This document shows positions 1-13,500 of a stretch of DNA of 64,000 nt, one piece after another (within the stretch, counting starts at the first letter, position 1; the number at the start of each line of letters is the position of its first letter). The translations under genes were made by a program, and so were the position numbers. The notes beneath the pieces were generated by a model. That model was given only the letters and a program-made list of their open reading frames with translations. It made no database searches and was not told where the DNA came from. This DNA is from Dolomedes plantarius (taxonomy: Eukaryota > Arthropoda > Arachnida > Araneae > Dolomedidae): NCBI GenBank assembly GCA_907164885.2, contig OU015496.1, positions 181,254,128-181,318,127 on the forward strand. The letters are read 5' to 3'.

Positions 1-204
1 CTTCAGCTATTAAAATGACTGGAAATTTCTGATTGACTTTTAATCACCATGAAGGGTGATTAAAAGTTTTAAGGATGTGAAAGGTAAATCCTTTTCTGGG
101 GAAAGGTTTCTGGATTATTAATGTGGTATTTAATTATATTACTGTAATTTATTTCAAATAACGAGGGATTTCATAGCTAAAAATGGCTACTAGTTAAAAT
201 TTTA

Positions 205-945
205 TAGTTTGTAAATCATGTTGTTTTCAAAATGAATGAAAATATATTTGAAACTATGATAATGTCCAGAGCTACAAAATTCAAAAGATGTGATGATAAA
301 ACCTATGATGTGAAGATAAAAAAAATTTCTGTTAAATTTATCGCTTGTAAATCCGATTTGATCTGAGAAGTGAAGGTAAGCAGATATTTTTCTAAAAATG
401 AATGAAAATATATTGGGAGCTATGACAATGTCGAATGCTATTAAATTCAAAAGATGTGAAGATAAAACATGTGATGTGATGACAAAAATGGTTTCTGGCT
501 ATCGCTTACAAATCAGACTTGATTTCAGAAGTGAAGGAAAGCAGATATTTTTTCAAGATGATTGCAAATATATTTGAAGCTATCACAATGTCCAATGCTA
601 TTTAATTCAAAAGTAGTGAAGCTAAAACATTTGATGTGAAGATAAAAATGGTTTCTGGTTATCGCTTGTAAATCAGACTTGATTTCAGAAGAGAAGAAAA
701 GCAGATATTTTTTTCAAAATGAATAAAAATATATTTCGAGCTATGAAAATGTCCAATTCTATTAAATTCAAAAGATGCAAAAATAAGAATTGTTTCTGGT
801 TAAATTTATCACTTGTAGATCAGACTCTATTTCAGAAGTGAAGGAAAGCAGATTTTTTTTCAAAGTAAATGAAAATATATTTCGAACTATGACAATGTAA
901 TATGCTATTAAATCCAAAAGATGTGAAGATAAAACATAGGAAGTT
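205..945. repeat. Diverged tandem repeat, ~5 copies, period about 145-167 bp
   Basis: The block carrying 'AAAATATATT', then 'GCTATGACAATGTCCAATG'-like sequence, then 'AAATTCAAAAGATGTGAAG' recurs with anchor positions near 239, 406, 565, 726 and 871. Spacing is irregular (about 167, 159, 161, 145), so the copies carry indels and are old. Short open frames in it follow the periodicity and show no coding signal. The left edge is uncertain. Confidence 0.8.
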
Positions 946-3900
946 CAAGTCTGTTTATAATCAAAACCATATAGAGGATTCTTGTAAAATGCATATATCT
1001 TTTTTAAATAGTCTAAAATTTGGTGTTTATTCTTTTATAAATATTAACGCTCGCAAAATAGTAGAATATTTTGGAAAAATGAATATCTTCGACTAAAATT
1101 ATCTTGAACTCAAGTACTACGGAAAATCCACTGTTACCTTTCCAAACGTATGAAAATTAGATTATTTTTTTAGCTACAACATAATACCACTTAAGTGAAG
1201 AGATATTAAATAATTAACTTAGAGATATTAAATAATTAACTAAGACTCTATCTTCTTAGTGGCAATAGTAAAAAGGAAATTAATGAAATCACTAGCAAAA
1301 TTAAGTAGCGAAACTAATTTAAAAATTGAAAAAAGAAAAATTCAGTGCTTTAGGAGACATACCATAGTACTTATAGGTACTTAATATGCTTATCTTTTTT
1401 TGCCAGTTTACTTTCAATTAGCAATAAGCGAAGAGATCTAACTATTATAAATAGATGAGATTTTGCTGTTTAAGAAGCTTTTCATGGAGGATTGATACAT
1501 TTTGTGATAAATTCAAATGCTCGGAAATTCTAAAAATATACTTTTAAAGAAAAATACTTGTAGCACAATGAGAATATTTTACAAGTATATTAAGGCCCTA
1601 AAGTAATTTCGATTATTTTGCATACTAATACTTGTAAGGATATTTGAATTAAATCCTCTCAACTGGTTTGAAATTCTAAAAATGAGATTGCGAAATGAGA
1701 AATACTAACCACACTGAAAAAATTATTACTAATCTAACTTTTAATTCTTTCATTGCACTACATTTTAGATGATTAAAATCACAAATGTTAATATGGTTTT
1801 TGAATGACGTGAAAGCTATCGATTAAAAGATAACTTTAATTTAATGGACTCGACCGGGTTGAAAAATTTAAAAATGATAGAATCTTTTCCTTATTTTCTG
1901 TCACCGATGAAAATTTAAAGTAAGAAATGTAACAGATTTCTCGGTTCTGATGTAGTTTAGGCAAAAAAAAATTGCTAAGATGATATCAATTTTAAATTTT
2001 TTGACACGCAAGTTTTCAATTCATAAAGGCGATAAAAATTAAAAGGGATTTTCTGGAATGGTGTTGAGATAAAGAAGATTAAAGACTCTATTTAAAAATG
2101 TAATGGACGGTTATATTTTTCAATGTAAAAAATTGTGAACACTCATTTAACTGTTTGCATATCCTATTTAACTTGGCAGATAACAATATTTCTATTAGTA
2201 CGGTTAACTAGCTAGATAGGCATTGAGACTGATTGCTTAGCAACATTTGAATCTGGTTTTAAAACTTTTCTACGAACTTCGTAAAATCCAGGGACAAATC
2301 GAAGTGTAAAATGGACAATGTTAGTTCCCTTATTAAACTCTCGTTCAAAATATGTTGATTTTACTAAAATAAATTTGATAGTTGAATATAAAAAGGAAAC
2401 AGAATCAAGCAATCATCGGTATTACCACCAGCATAAAAAATCTCCCTGAAAGATACTTGCATTGAATTACTGAAATATATTCAATTAGAACATGAAAAAA
2501 CTCTCAAATACTGCGATTAATTAGAAAAACACTTGATCATCTCCAATTATATAACTAAAAAACAGACCAAAAATTTATGAAAAACATTCCTTGAAGAAAG
2601 AACGTCATTTTAAGAATACATGTAAGTTATTTGAACTACAAATCATATCATTTTTTTCTCTTTTTTTTATATGAGCCTTTAATTTCAGTCGGGTATTGAA
2701 AATTCCTCAAAATAGTAAAGGTTTTAAAGTGGTTTTTATTTCATTAATCCACTTATTAAAATGCATGTAAAAAATTATAGCTGAATAACAAAGACTTTTT
2801 TATATAAAAGCCTTTAAGTAAAATAAAAGATTTTGTTGAATTTCAATTTAAGTGCACTAAATTTGATCCTAATGAAGAAAGGAAATTGCTTTTTTAAGTG
2901 GTTAATTCATTATTATATTCTAAAATACTTATAAGAATGGCACTCCCCCTTAGAACTTTAAATTAATGCTGCTGATTACGATCTTTAAAAGCCCTTGAAA
3001 AATTTTAACAACTTTATTCGTAGCTTTGTTTGATAAACCTCCGAAAAAAGTCACTTTTCATGGAAACCATGAGTTAATTAAGATTATTATGTTACTACTC
3101 GTAGCAGATTATTTGTGATAGTCTTGTTGAGTTTTGATACTCATTAAGTTGCATTACTAATCGAGGCCGTTGCCCCAAATAATAATAAATCTTAATTTGG
3201 GGATCACAACCTGTTACGCATATCCACTTTTAGGAGGTTACCGATGTTATTCTGCTATTTATCTGTAAATATTTTATCTCATTTTCCTTCAATCACTGAT
3301 TAAAAAAACTGGAAACATTTACTAATGTACCGCTGGGAAATGACTTACCCGAAGCATTATGATTTTAAGCTTATGAAATGCGTTGTTGTTTCAAACGCTG
3401 ATTAAAAAGGGCTCTTTCTTGCTTGTAAAAAGCCCTGTTAAATATACAAGCAGATAAAAGCACATTTCTTGAGGTATGGTTTACGATTGAAATGGTACGC
3501 TGTTACAGAAATCTCCCTATATGCCTGGAAATACAACTCCATCCTCAACTCATTTCAAAATTAACTTGCACCAGCCTTTCAGCAGACTTTTCTAGGCTTG
3601 ACAGGCAATTTTTTCGTTGCTGCCGTGCTTATTCAACCATATGAAAAAAAGGTCAAAATAAAATCTGGAGCCATTTTTGAGTTGTTGAAAATTTAAAAAA
3701 CATGGTAACACATATGCTAGGTCTGCCTGTACTCAATAGAATCTTCAGAAACGACGAAATAAATCAGCTACACCTGAGATTACCGGAGAGTTGTCAATGT
3801 ACTATTCTTCACCTCAAGCTGGAGGAGAGACCAGTTTCATAGTGTCTCGATGCGACAGCGATAGGCTGCCGGTTACTGTTAAGGAAAATTGAGTTGACGA

Positions 3901-6514
3901 GTCATGAAGTACGATCATATTACGTTACTGAAGGGCGCATTATTGAGGAGCTAATACACTGACCGATTAGTAACGACATCAACAGGCTAGATGAAATGGA
4001 CTGCTGTTACTAAGTCCATGCTGAAACCAGTCCTGCAGAATGGCTATTAATATGAGCTTTGAACTACATGTGCTGGGTGAGAGGTCAACTGCGTAGGTTG
4101 ATATGCTTGCAAAGAATCCAGTACACGAAAATACTGGAGAGAGAAATTTCCTCCGGGAGAATGAAGGACTCACTTAAAATTAAAGATAGAAGGTTTTGGT
4201 CTGTTGGTTCGAGTCAAGTTGGGTATTTTGTAATTCTGTCACCGGGTTTCACGTTGTTAGGATTTCAGTTGACGATGAAATCAAGCAATTTTGAAACAGT
4301 CTAATTTACCATCCAAGACCTTCTGAATTCACAAGGAGAGGTTAGCATTCTATAACCTCTATGCGCGCTTTACCACTTCTGGAATTCCTAAAAATTATAT
4401 TCAAATGCCAGACTGGGTTTCTTATAAAAAACCCCGGCCTTCTCTTGTAAAATATACAGAAGAAATAGTGGCAAAAACGCAAAAAAATCGAGTAGTGAAT
4501 CGACTGAAGACATCATACAGGAAGTGTGGGCTAACATTCCACATACAAGTTTTACAAATGAAAGATGCATGAGGTACTGATTGTGCATGACAGTTACATA
4601 CGCGTTAATTTATTGCGAGTTTCGGGAGGCATATTTGTTCCAGACATATATAAAATGTCCGTTGTCATGTTGATATCGATTTCTGTTGAAAACCATAACT
4701 CAGAGAATTTGAGATAGGATTTGTAATTTGATACATAATGCTATGGGCTTTGCGATGTAAATAAAACAGGTTTTCTCGCAAACGCCAAGGATTTCCTTTT
4801 CTTACCTTTTATGAGAACCACGCACATGATTTACGGTATTTCATTGCTTCAGGTGAGGTTGTATGCGATTCGAAGGAAATACTCGTAACAAAGCATTCTT
4901 CATTCGCGTTATTAAAAATTTAAGAATGGGAATTAATTATTCCTCGTGACTTTGGGAAATAACTGCCTTGTGCTGCAGAAGAATGTGTCTAATGAAAACG
5001 ATTTTTGTTGATTGGCCCTGTGTCAAAATATCCGAACAGTTTCCTTTAAATTTTTTCAATATATTTGCACGTAGCGTCAAACTAGAAAATAAGCAGCCTA
5101 TTTATGAAGATGAAATAATTTTTCCAGAAATTAAAGACTTGTTTTTAGGCCATCAGATGGCAATAGTATAATGTAAAATTAATTGTCATCGTTCGAATTA
5201 TAAGTATAATGTATAATTATATGCATAATGAATACATTTAAAAGATTGAATAGTTTGCAATAAATTTAAAATTCTATAAATAGACTATAAATTCTATGGT
5301 AACCCCTTGTCAAATTTTAGCGAAAATATTTTTATTCGGTGTCATATCAGAAATTATTTCAGTGTCATTTATAAATATGGCGTGTCTGTGTGCCTTATTT
5401 GCAGTCTTGAGTTAGAGAAAATTCAAAGATTAAGAACTATAAAGGTTCTTAAGTTTTTGGTATAAAAACATTGCACATGCGTAATTTTTTAACACTGTTA
5501 GCCAAAAGAATGCATTAAACTTCTATGATATGACTGGTTAATAGAAATGAATATTTTTTAAAACTGTCCTATAATGTCTACATCATTCCGTGATTTGACT
5601 ATTTGGGCTTTAATGCCCATAGAGTTTTATCTCATTGGGCTGTGAGTTTAGAAATAATTCCTTTCACTTTGAGCACTGTTAAGAACGACTGCATGCGATA
5701 GCACGCACAGTGAAATCAAGTTAACAACATATTGAGGTATATTATCTACAACATGCGGCTTAGCTTCACAGAGATTCGGCTAGTAATTGCTGGGGAACAG
5801 TGATTGCACCAATGCTTGTTATCGTCTAATGACCCTCAATTTACAGAACCTTAACCTCCTTTTTATCGACATTTTATCGGTTTTCCAGTTGTCGGAGTAT
5901 GTGACTTGCGCTAGCAAAATACTCGTTTAATGTCAGGCCAAGTGTCTCTAGTCATTTCTGAGCAGTCTTCTGATGCGTGGGGCAACTTTGGAGAACATAA
6001 TATCGATTGGCTGCTTGTCGTCATACAACGCTGGAGCACAGAGGATGATCCAACCAGATCCGACTATGCAAGCTATCGTAAAGATCCACAGGAAGAGACG
6101 ATCCAACACCATCGCCACATATTGCCAGTCACTTTCGATCTGAAAAGAAGCATGGGGAAAATTTGAGATAATTTCCGTGAGTGACTACGCTACGTCCAGC
6201 CACATCAGTTTAGGGAATGAGTCTCCCTGTCACAATGCCTTTCATGTTTAAGCACATTACTACTCTCCCACTAATTATTTACCACCATACTTTTCCATTT
6301 ATTAAGAACATATTTAAAAAATGGTGACAGGGCATACCCCATTGAGTAATGCTCTGATTAATTTGAAGGAAGGACTTCAAGCTGATTGCCTCCTCGAAGT
6401 GACTCTGTAGCAAAAGCGGTCCACTGCGATGGCTTCCGTTGAATGCATGATACTACATTGAAAATTCACATATATATATTCCCGTCCTCCTATATGCTTG
6501 ACTTCCAGAAGAAT
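946..6514. other. AT-rich non-coding DNA, no gene recognised
   Basis: I see no coding region or structural RNA here. At 1201-1245 a ~22-bp segment around 'GAGATATTAAATAATTAACT' is doubled. About 3480-4330 and 5660-6200 are visibly less AT-rich than their surroundings. The 78-codon open frame at 5930-6166 and the 81-codon frame at 4059-4304 resemble nothing I recognise and lack splice context, so I do not call them genes. Old, decayed repeats are the likeliest content. Confidence 0.5.
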
Positions 6515-6713
6515 TTTGCTTCTGGGGTTAGTAAAGTATTATAAAAAGTATTATAAAACCCAAGACCTATTGATCAAACCAGTGCTCGGTTAGGGAAAAA
6601 GATAATATTCACTATAAATAGCTGCATTACATGCTGAACACATAATAAAAGTAAAACTGTAATCAAAGCTGAAATAATGACAGACCCATTTAAATAATTT
6701 TGGCTGTCTATTT
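6515..6713 (+). repeat. Dispersed repeat, copy A (pair with 10313-10513)
   Basis: The segment from 'TTCTGGGGTTAGTAAAGTAT' to the 'CATTTA..TTTGGCTGT' end is repeated in direct orientation at 10313-10513 with many substitutions and small indels. The pair brackets the fold-back element at 7543-10212. The family is unknown and no terminal structure is visible. Positions 6714-7533 between this repeat and the fold-back hold nothing I recognise. Confidence 0.7.
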
Positions 6714-7542
6714 AGGTGTTCTCTCACTCCTTTTCCGAGGAAAAAAACACCCGAATTTGCTTTCAAATTTCTCCAATTTTTGCTATAAATATAGTTATTT
6801 ATAGTGATTATTTTACAGTTTTTCGATTTCCTGACTTGCTTCACAAGTTTGTGTGTTATATTTCCATTAAATGTCTGAATAATTTCCTAGTTACACATTC
6901 GAATTAACAGATGAAGGTTTATTTATACTCAAGTTTACAACAAAAGAACATATTTTAATTAATAACTTAGAGGCCCGCAATCAAGTGATACTTACTATTT
7001 ATATTTAGGTGATTATAGCCCTGAATCTAATTTCCAATTTCTATATCTCACTCAACTTTGCTATATGGCTACAGGGCTACAGGTCTTTGTATATGCTTTG
7101 TATATGGCTAAAACCTTAAGTGCAAACTTGAAGTTTCACGTAGGTCCCCTCAGCTGCTGCTTCAAGGCCAGTCTGCTTGTCATTCATTAATTCTTCATTC
7201 TTTTGCTTTCAGTCATCTTACTTGCTGCTTGCATAAAGTTGCCTTAATTACCCAATTTCCTAAACATGAATCTCTGCAAGATGTATAATCCCAAAAAGTT
7301 GCTATCGGAAACGAAGAGTTAGTTGTAAGCTTTACTACCATGTAATGTAAACATGGTTTCAACGTAATATGGCATGGAGTGATACCTGTAAGAACTGAGT
7401 GTAAAGTCTCAAAGTAAATTTCATAAAAAATCAATTACCTGGAAGTTGGCATCAGTCTGTGCCACATTTTTAGCGCCCTATAAGGTGGTTTTTCATATTA
7501 TAAAAACTAGCGACACTTTAAGGGTCCTTTGTAAAGGTACAG

Positions 7543-10212
7543 TAGGGTGGAACGAAAAAAACTTTTTTTTGAATTTCAATATGCTCTAGTTTTCAAAAGT
7601 TGCCTTTTAACAAAATAAAGACGGAAATTAAATATTAGCGTAATTGGTGCATGTTTTCAGTTAGCGCAAGAAGGGCAAACTTTTGGTTTTTATTAAATTT
7701 TTGACAAATTTCACAATTATTTTGAAATTGAATACACTTGTACTACAAAAAAGTAGCAAAATATGTAATTTAAACATTCTTTTTAGTCAGAAGACCTGCT
7801 AAACTGATTATATAATACATTTTACTTCATAAAAATAGTACACATAAAGGCACTTAAGGACGAGGAACTTAAACGACACTCGGACATCACGGTGGAACGA
7901 AAAGTTTTTTTTCAAAATTTCAATATGATCTAGTTTCCAAAAGTTGTCTTTTAAAATTAAAATTAAGAATATAAAATCTTTTTGCTCTACTAAAATATTT
8001 TTAAGTGCCGCAAAGGGCTTCAAAATGGATATTTTTATGAAAAAGTGATTATATTTGTATTTTTTGTTAATTTCTTTTATAGTATATTAAAATAGTGTAT
8101 ATTTTCTGTAAATAAAATATTCAAAATATGATATTTTGACAGAAAATTCGCATATTCTAAGTATTTCTAATTTTTAGATGCCATAACAGAACGACTGATT
8201 TTGTGGAATTTCGCGATTTTCATCATATTAATTTTCCAGTAGCATATTCTTATAATACACATTGGAATGAAATAAAAACAATTCTTAATTGACGGAGCTT
8301 AGTTAAAATAAACAAATCACACTTATTTAGAAAAATATTAATGTAATGTCTATAAAGGCAAAACGTTATTTTGAAAAAAATATTCATGCTTTTCAAAAGT
8401 TCATAGTAATCACACATGGTTTCCATTACTTATTTCACTGACACATTGAATTGTTTTATTGTTTCAAATTTTGGCATTATCTTTTGAGAATGTATTTTTG
8501 CTTTTATCAATGCATCTCTTGCAGAAGTACCACGAACGGACAAGGATGACCCGGTAACTAATTTAACAATCCTTTCTAATACTTGTGTGTGACGGAATGA
8601 GGAGATTTTTAGAAGCGGCAAAGTATGCATTTCTTTGAATGACAGGGTCAATTACATTTTTAAGTGTCTGATTGAGGTAACGTGAATAGCTTACAAGTTT
8701 CCACAAGTGCTTCGATCCACGGATACAAGATGGTTTCAGCTTTATGTTAAACCAAATTGATGCATAAACTTTCAAAATGTACTCAGTCAGTATTCGGAGA
8801 TTTTGCAGGAAATTATGTTCCCACATACAAGCGAAGTATTCGGTTTGCTAATGTAAGCCATCGTGAATGACAAAATTTTCCTGGTTTTCTCATGGACAAA
8901 TCAGAAGAGCACTTTCCAACAGAGATTGCATTATGCATTTCTAACAAATATTTTGGGTCCACACTTAAATCATCCTTAATTTCTAGTAATGGAATGTTAT
9001 TTACAATAGGTGAAAATTCAATCACTGGAAGTTCATAGCAGTTTTCTAGTTGTTTACCTATTTCTCCTCCAAATTAATTTGGACCTTTAGTTTTTCAATC
9101 TAGGAAACAAAATAGATGACGTAGGGACAGTTCATTTAAATTATTGACTTCAACAACATTCCATGTCACACACAAGTACTAGAAAGGATTGTTAAATTAG
9201 TTACCGTGTCATTCTTGTCCGTTCGTGGTACTTCTGCAAGAGATGCATTAATAAAAACAAAAATGCATTCTCAAAAGATAATGCCAAATTTGAAACAATA
9301 AAACAATTCAATGTGTCAGTGAAATAAGTAATGGAAACCAAGTGTAATTACTATGGACTTTTGAGAAGCATGAATATTTTTTTCAAAATAACGTTTTGCC
9401 TTTATAGACATTACATTAATATTTTTCTAAATAAGTGTGATTTGTTTATTTTAACTAAGCTCCGTCAGTTAAAAATTGCTTTTCTTTCATTCCAATGTGT
9501 ATTATAAGAATATGTTACTGTAAAATTAATATGATGAAAATCGCGAAATTCTACAAAATCAGTTGTTCTGTTATGGCATCTAAAAATTAGAAATACTTAG
9601 AATATGCGAGTTTTCTGTCAAAATATCATATTTTGAATATTTTATTTACAGAAAATATACATTATTTTAATATACAATAAAAGAAATTATCAAAAAATAC
9701 AAATATAATAACTTTTTCATAAAAATATCCATTTTGAAGCCCTTTGCGGCACTTAAAAATATTTTAGTAGAGCAAAAAGATTTTATATTCTTAATTTTAA
9801 TTTTAAAAGACAACTTTTGGAAACTAAAGCATATTGAAATCTTGAAAAAAAAATTTCGTTCCACCGTGATGTCCGAGTGTCTTTTAAGTGCCACGTCCTT
9901 AAGTGCCTTTATGTGTACTATTTTTATGAAGTAAAACGTATTATATAATCAGTTTAGCAGGTCTCCTGACTAAAAAGAATGTTTAAATTACAAAATTTGC
10001 TAATTTTTTGTACTACAAGTGTATTCAATTTCAAAATAATTGCGAAATTTGTCAAAAATTTAATAAAAACCAAAAGTTTGCCCTTCTTGCGCTAACTGAA
10101 AACATGCACCAATTACGCTAATATTTAATTTCCGTCTTTATTTTGTTAAAAGGCAACTTTTGAAAACTAGAGCATATTGAAATTCAAAAAAAAGTTTTTT
10201 TCGTTCCACCCT
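7543..10212. mobile_element. Fold-back DNA transposon with ~1.05 kb inverted arms and 9-bp target duplication
   Basis: The left arm (about 7544-8593) is the near-perfect reverse complement of the right arm (about 9165-10212), leaving a ~570-bp centre. The tips read AGGGTGGAACG inward from both sides. The 9-mer AAGGTACAG flanks the element on both sides (7534-7542 and 10213-10221), which fits a target-site duplication. Each arm repeats its own terminal ~75 bp internally (7544-7620 resembles 7890-7965). The inner part of each arm includes the 3' end of a decayed coding region, so one element end appears to have been copied in inverted orientation. Long arms plus a 9-bp duplication are compatible with MULE-type or an unclassified family; I cannot assign it. 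Confidence 0.88.
8430..9060 (-). pseudogene. Decayed protein of unknown function inside the fold-back transposon
   Basis: Three minus-strand open pieces (9025 to 8813, 8826 to 8563, 8651 to 8430) join as one broken reading frame with two frame changes. Recognisable stretches are 'HSRWLTLANRILRLYVG', 'LTEYILKVYASIWF', 'CIRGSKHLWKLVSYSRYL' and 'VIDPVIQRNAYFA'. They resemble a repeated uncharacterised protein that I associate with arthropod, particularly spider, genomes; that is recall, not a search result. I see no standard transposase motif in the surviving part. The last ~50 codons lie in the arm and are therefore duplicated, inverted, at about 9165-9330. It is probably the 3' part of the element's own protein. 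Confidence 0.6.
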
Positions 10213-10312
10213 AAGGTACAGGAGTCGCTGAATAGGAGTAGAAGCGGTCAACAAAAAGAGCACTCTTACATGCGCTACTCGACTATGACGGCAAACATTT
10301 CATAGCACGAAT

Positions 10313-10513
10313 TTAGTTTCTGGAGTTAGTAAAGTATTATAAAATCTAAGAACTACTCGATAAACCCAGTTCTTGGTTAGGTGAATTTAGGGGTAAAGGA
10401 GGCATTAGAATATTCATTATAAACAGCTGTATTAAAAGCAGAACCTATAATAAAAGTAAAATTGTAATTTAAGAGGTAATAAAGACAGATCCATTTAGAC
10501 TACTTTGGCTGTA
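10313..10513 (+). repeat. Dispersed repeat, copy B (pair with 6515-6713)
   Basis: This shares with copy A 'GTTAGTAAAGTATTATAAAA', the 'AATATTCA.TATAAA.AGCTG' block, 'ATAATAAAAGTAAAA' and the 'GACAGA.CCATTTA' block, in the same orientation. Both copies lack an open reading frame. Confidence 0.7.
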
Positions 10514-13500
10514 TATGTAAGAGTATCTTACATAGACAGACCAATTAAACAGGAAAAACAAGTACTTTGCATAATGATTATTAAGATAATATTAATACTT
10601 ATATCGATAAAAAGGAAGACTTCCTGCTATAGAAAGATTTCCATTGCATGTAACATGTAAAACATTTCAGTATAGGTTAACATTGCTGTAGATGAAAATG
10701 ATGACAGAAAAAATGAATGCCCATACGATACTGCGATTACGATGAATACTTTCACGTTATACCATAAGATATAAATAAAGAAAAAAGAATTATTTGAATT
10801 AGGATTCATTAAAGACTTATTGGAATGAAGTTGCTAGTTCGTATATCCACATCTCTTCAGTCGTGGTTGTGTTATAAAAAATGACCGTAGTGCCCTAAAC
10901 CAACCGAATTAAGTAAATTCGTTTGAAAAGAACAACGTTGTGTTACAAGGTTCAAAAATTATTTTTGTGGCAGAAAGGACTGCAATAAAGTTGAATTATA
11001 TTAAGGCTTTCCAGTCATTCCTCTTTTGAGTGTTGAGGATTTAAGTAATGAATAATTTCGTTCAGAAAGAAAACTGCTATTCTGTACTAAAAGATGAGTA
11101 ATGAATAATATTTCTCCAACATAAATAACTGATTAAATTAAAAATATTAAGAGCATGGAGGGATCAGCAAACACATTTAAAGAAATGTCTTTAAAATGCT
11201 CTAGAAACTCTGCTCTTCCTGCTATAGGCATTTATGAGAACATAGAACTCTATTCTTGTAATTCCATTTAAAATTCAGCATCTTTGAAAATGTAATCCCA
11301 AAAATCAATATATTACATTTTTGCAAAAGAAAAGTTGTCATCGTAAAAGCTTTCCTTTCTCCAAAGCATTCTTCTAAAAACGACTTAAATATCTATAATC
11401 TTGTTAGTAAAAATACAACCCTGCCAAAGTACATTATTTTCTAATAAAAGCCACGTCAAATTCACTTTTCTTAAAGTCTTTGGCTGCGAAAAAGCAATTC
11501 TCTCTTTTTTAAACAGTTTATTTGAAACGACTCTTTGACATCTTTTTTCCAAGTAATCAAAAAAATTAAGTGACCGAATGTGACTCTCGTAGAGGCGACA
11601 TGTAGAAGGAAAAAAATAAAAAATGAACCTTTGTAAAGGGTTTATCTGAAACACAATGATGATGATAAATTTTTGGGGAATAAAGGTATGCTAGAGCAGT
11701 GACAACAATGCGCAAGTAATACCTGATGCTGTTTTGAATGTGTAAAAGCTTTGTATACCTGAATCATCTCAAAGGAGAGATTATTAAACTCATTTGGGAA
11801 TGAATCTTTTGTAAATACGAGCTAAATGTATGAAAAAAAATCTCATGTAAGAATAAGATGGAGGAGACGGTATGTTTGTAAAAGAAACCCTGATATTTGT
11901 TACAAAAGACAGATATAAATGTATATAAAAATCCCGGAAAGACATGTCACATAGATTATCTGTATTATGCTAAAACTCGAGTTTCTTTGTCTGTAATACT
12001 GCAAAGGAAGAATGTTTGCATTACATCTATTATTTAAAAAAAATTCATGTTCCTGGAATTTAAAAGAAATAAGACAAGTTTAGCTAAAATTTTGCCAGAT
12101 GTTGCCAAGATAGAAGTTTGAACTATATATTTCCAAGGGAATTCATCAATTTTTGACTAGTATGATAAGTTCATTTCAAATTCCAGTGCTGACATCTGTC
12201 AGCTAAAATGTTAATTGATATTGATGAATTAATGTGAAAACTGAAAATTTTTATTTTGAAATTTTATGGAAGAAACTGAAGTCACAATTTAAATTATAAG
12301 TAAACAGATTTTAAATACTTGAATTTTTGTATTACATCTTGCGTGCAATCTCAGTACATAAATTAAGAGCATAGTCTTTGGCGTACGTTTCCCATTCAGT
12401 TTCATATTAGACCCTATGGAACATTCCAATATTTCTTTTATAATCTTCATATTGCTAAAATAAACTCAGTTTGCTTGTCTGTCATTCTACACAGAAAACT
12501 CAATGCACTACTTTGAACAGTTTTTGGCACTAGTGGAAAGAGGGTTCGTTTACAATGACAGTGGGAAGACTGCAAGTCTCTAAAAAGCTTTCTAAAGCTT
12601 GCAGAATAATTCAAATAACGGGTAAACCAGTTTTCTCTCCATATTAACGTCTATGTTTTGCAAGACGTAGGCTAAATGTACACGACCTTCCATTTAAAAC
12701 CAATTTTGTATGATTACAAATACCCATAACTAGCCACAAAACTCAAAGAGGACAGAAATAAAGCGATTGACCACTGTCTTGCATGGACCAAGATACTGAG
12801 CGAGGAAGCAAGATTTAATTTAGACTGTTTAGTACCATGTGGGAGAGAACAGTTATCGAATGTTAAAGAGTTCAGGTGAAAATTTAGGTTAGAATTGCTC
12901 TATGTGATCTCCTTTTAGCTTTTTTTACTGCTTATTATTAGTTTGATATTTTTTTCACTGTACCAGTAAGTTGTAGTCTCAAAATGAGGGGTAATATATC
13001 ATTTGTAAACCATTCAAGTAACGGTTTGAATTCTTCCCGAAATTTTAGACACTCACAAGTTAACAAGAAAGGCATTTAGGTTTATTTTCAGCACATTTTC
13101 TCTAAAAAATTTAATATATATTACTACATTCTGTATTTAATTAACAGAGCCATAAAAATAGAACCATAATAAACCACCCTGCTTCTATGCTTCTCAAAAG
13201 CTCTGAACCTGTAGATAGAGTAGAATTTGTTATTCAAATTATTTAATACTGCCCTAGGGATATATATTTCCTAGCCAAGATTTATAATATTCCATATTTG
13301 CAGGGTATAGATTCTGTAAATCGACCAAGCTTTGTACTTTTGTCAATTAATTCCATAATCGATTAGCTTTAGTAAACCCATGGGAAATTGTCATTCAAAG
13401 TTACTGATTACTGAGTACGAGTACGAGAGCACTGTTAAGCTTTGAGGTTTCTACCAGCCAAACCATACAGGACAGACACTTGAAAATAGGTCTTAAAAGC

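Noticed and set aside
902..1096. 64-codon plus-strand open frame
   Set aside because: It partly overlaps the tandem repeat and has no similarity or coding bias.
3979..4173. Asp-Trp in a minus-strand frame near 4028, considered as the start of a TM4 exon
   Set aside because: The following residues are not TM4-like and no fitting acceptor was seen.
4200..4220. GGTTCGAGTC resembling a tRNA T-arm
   Set aside because: No matching acceptor stem, D-arm or anticodon stem around it.
11385..11654. 89-codon minus-strand open frame
   Set aside because: Composition is that of random AT-rich DNA; no recognisable motif or splice context.
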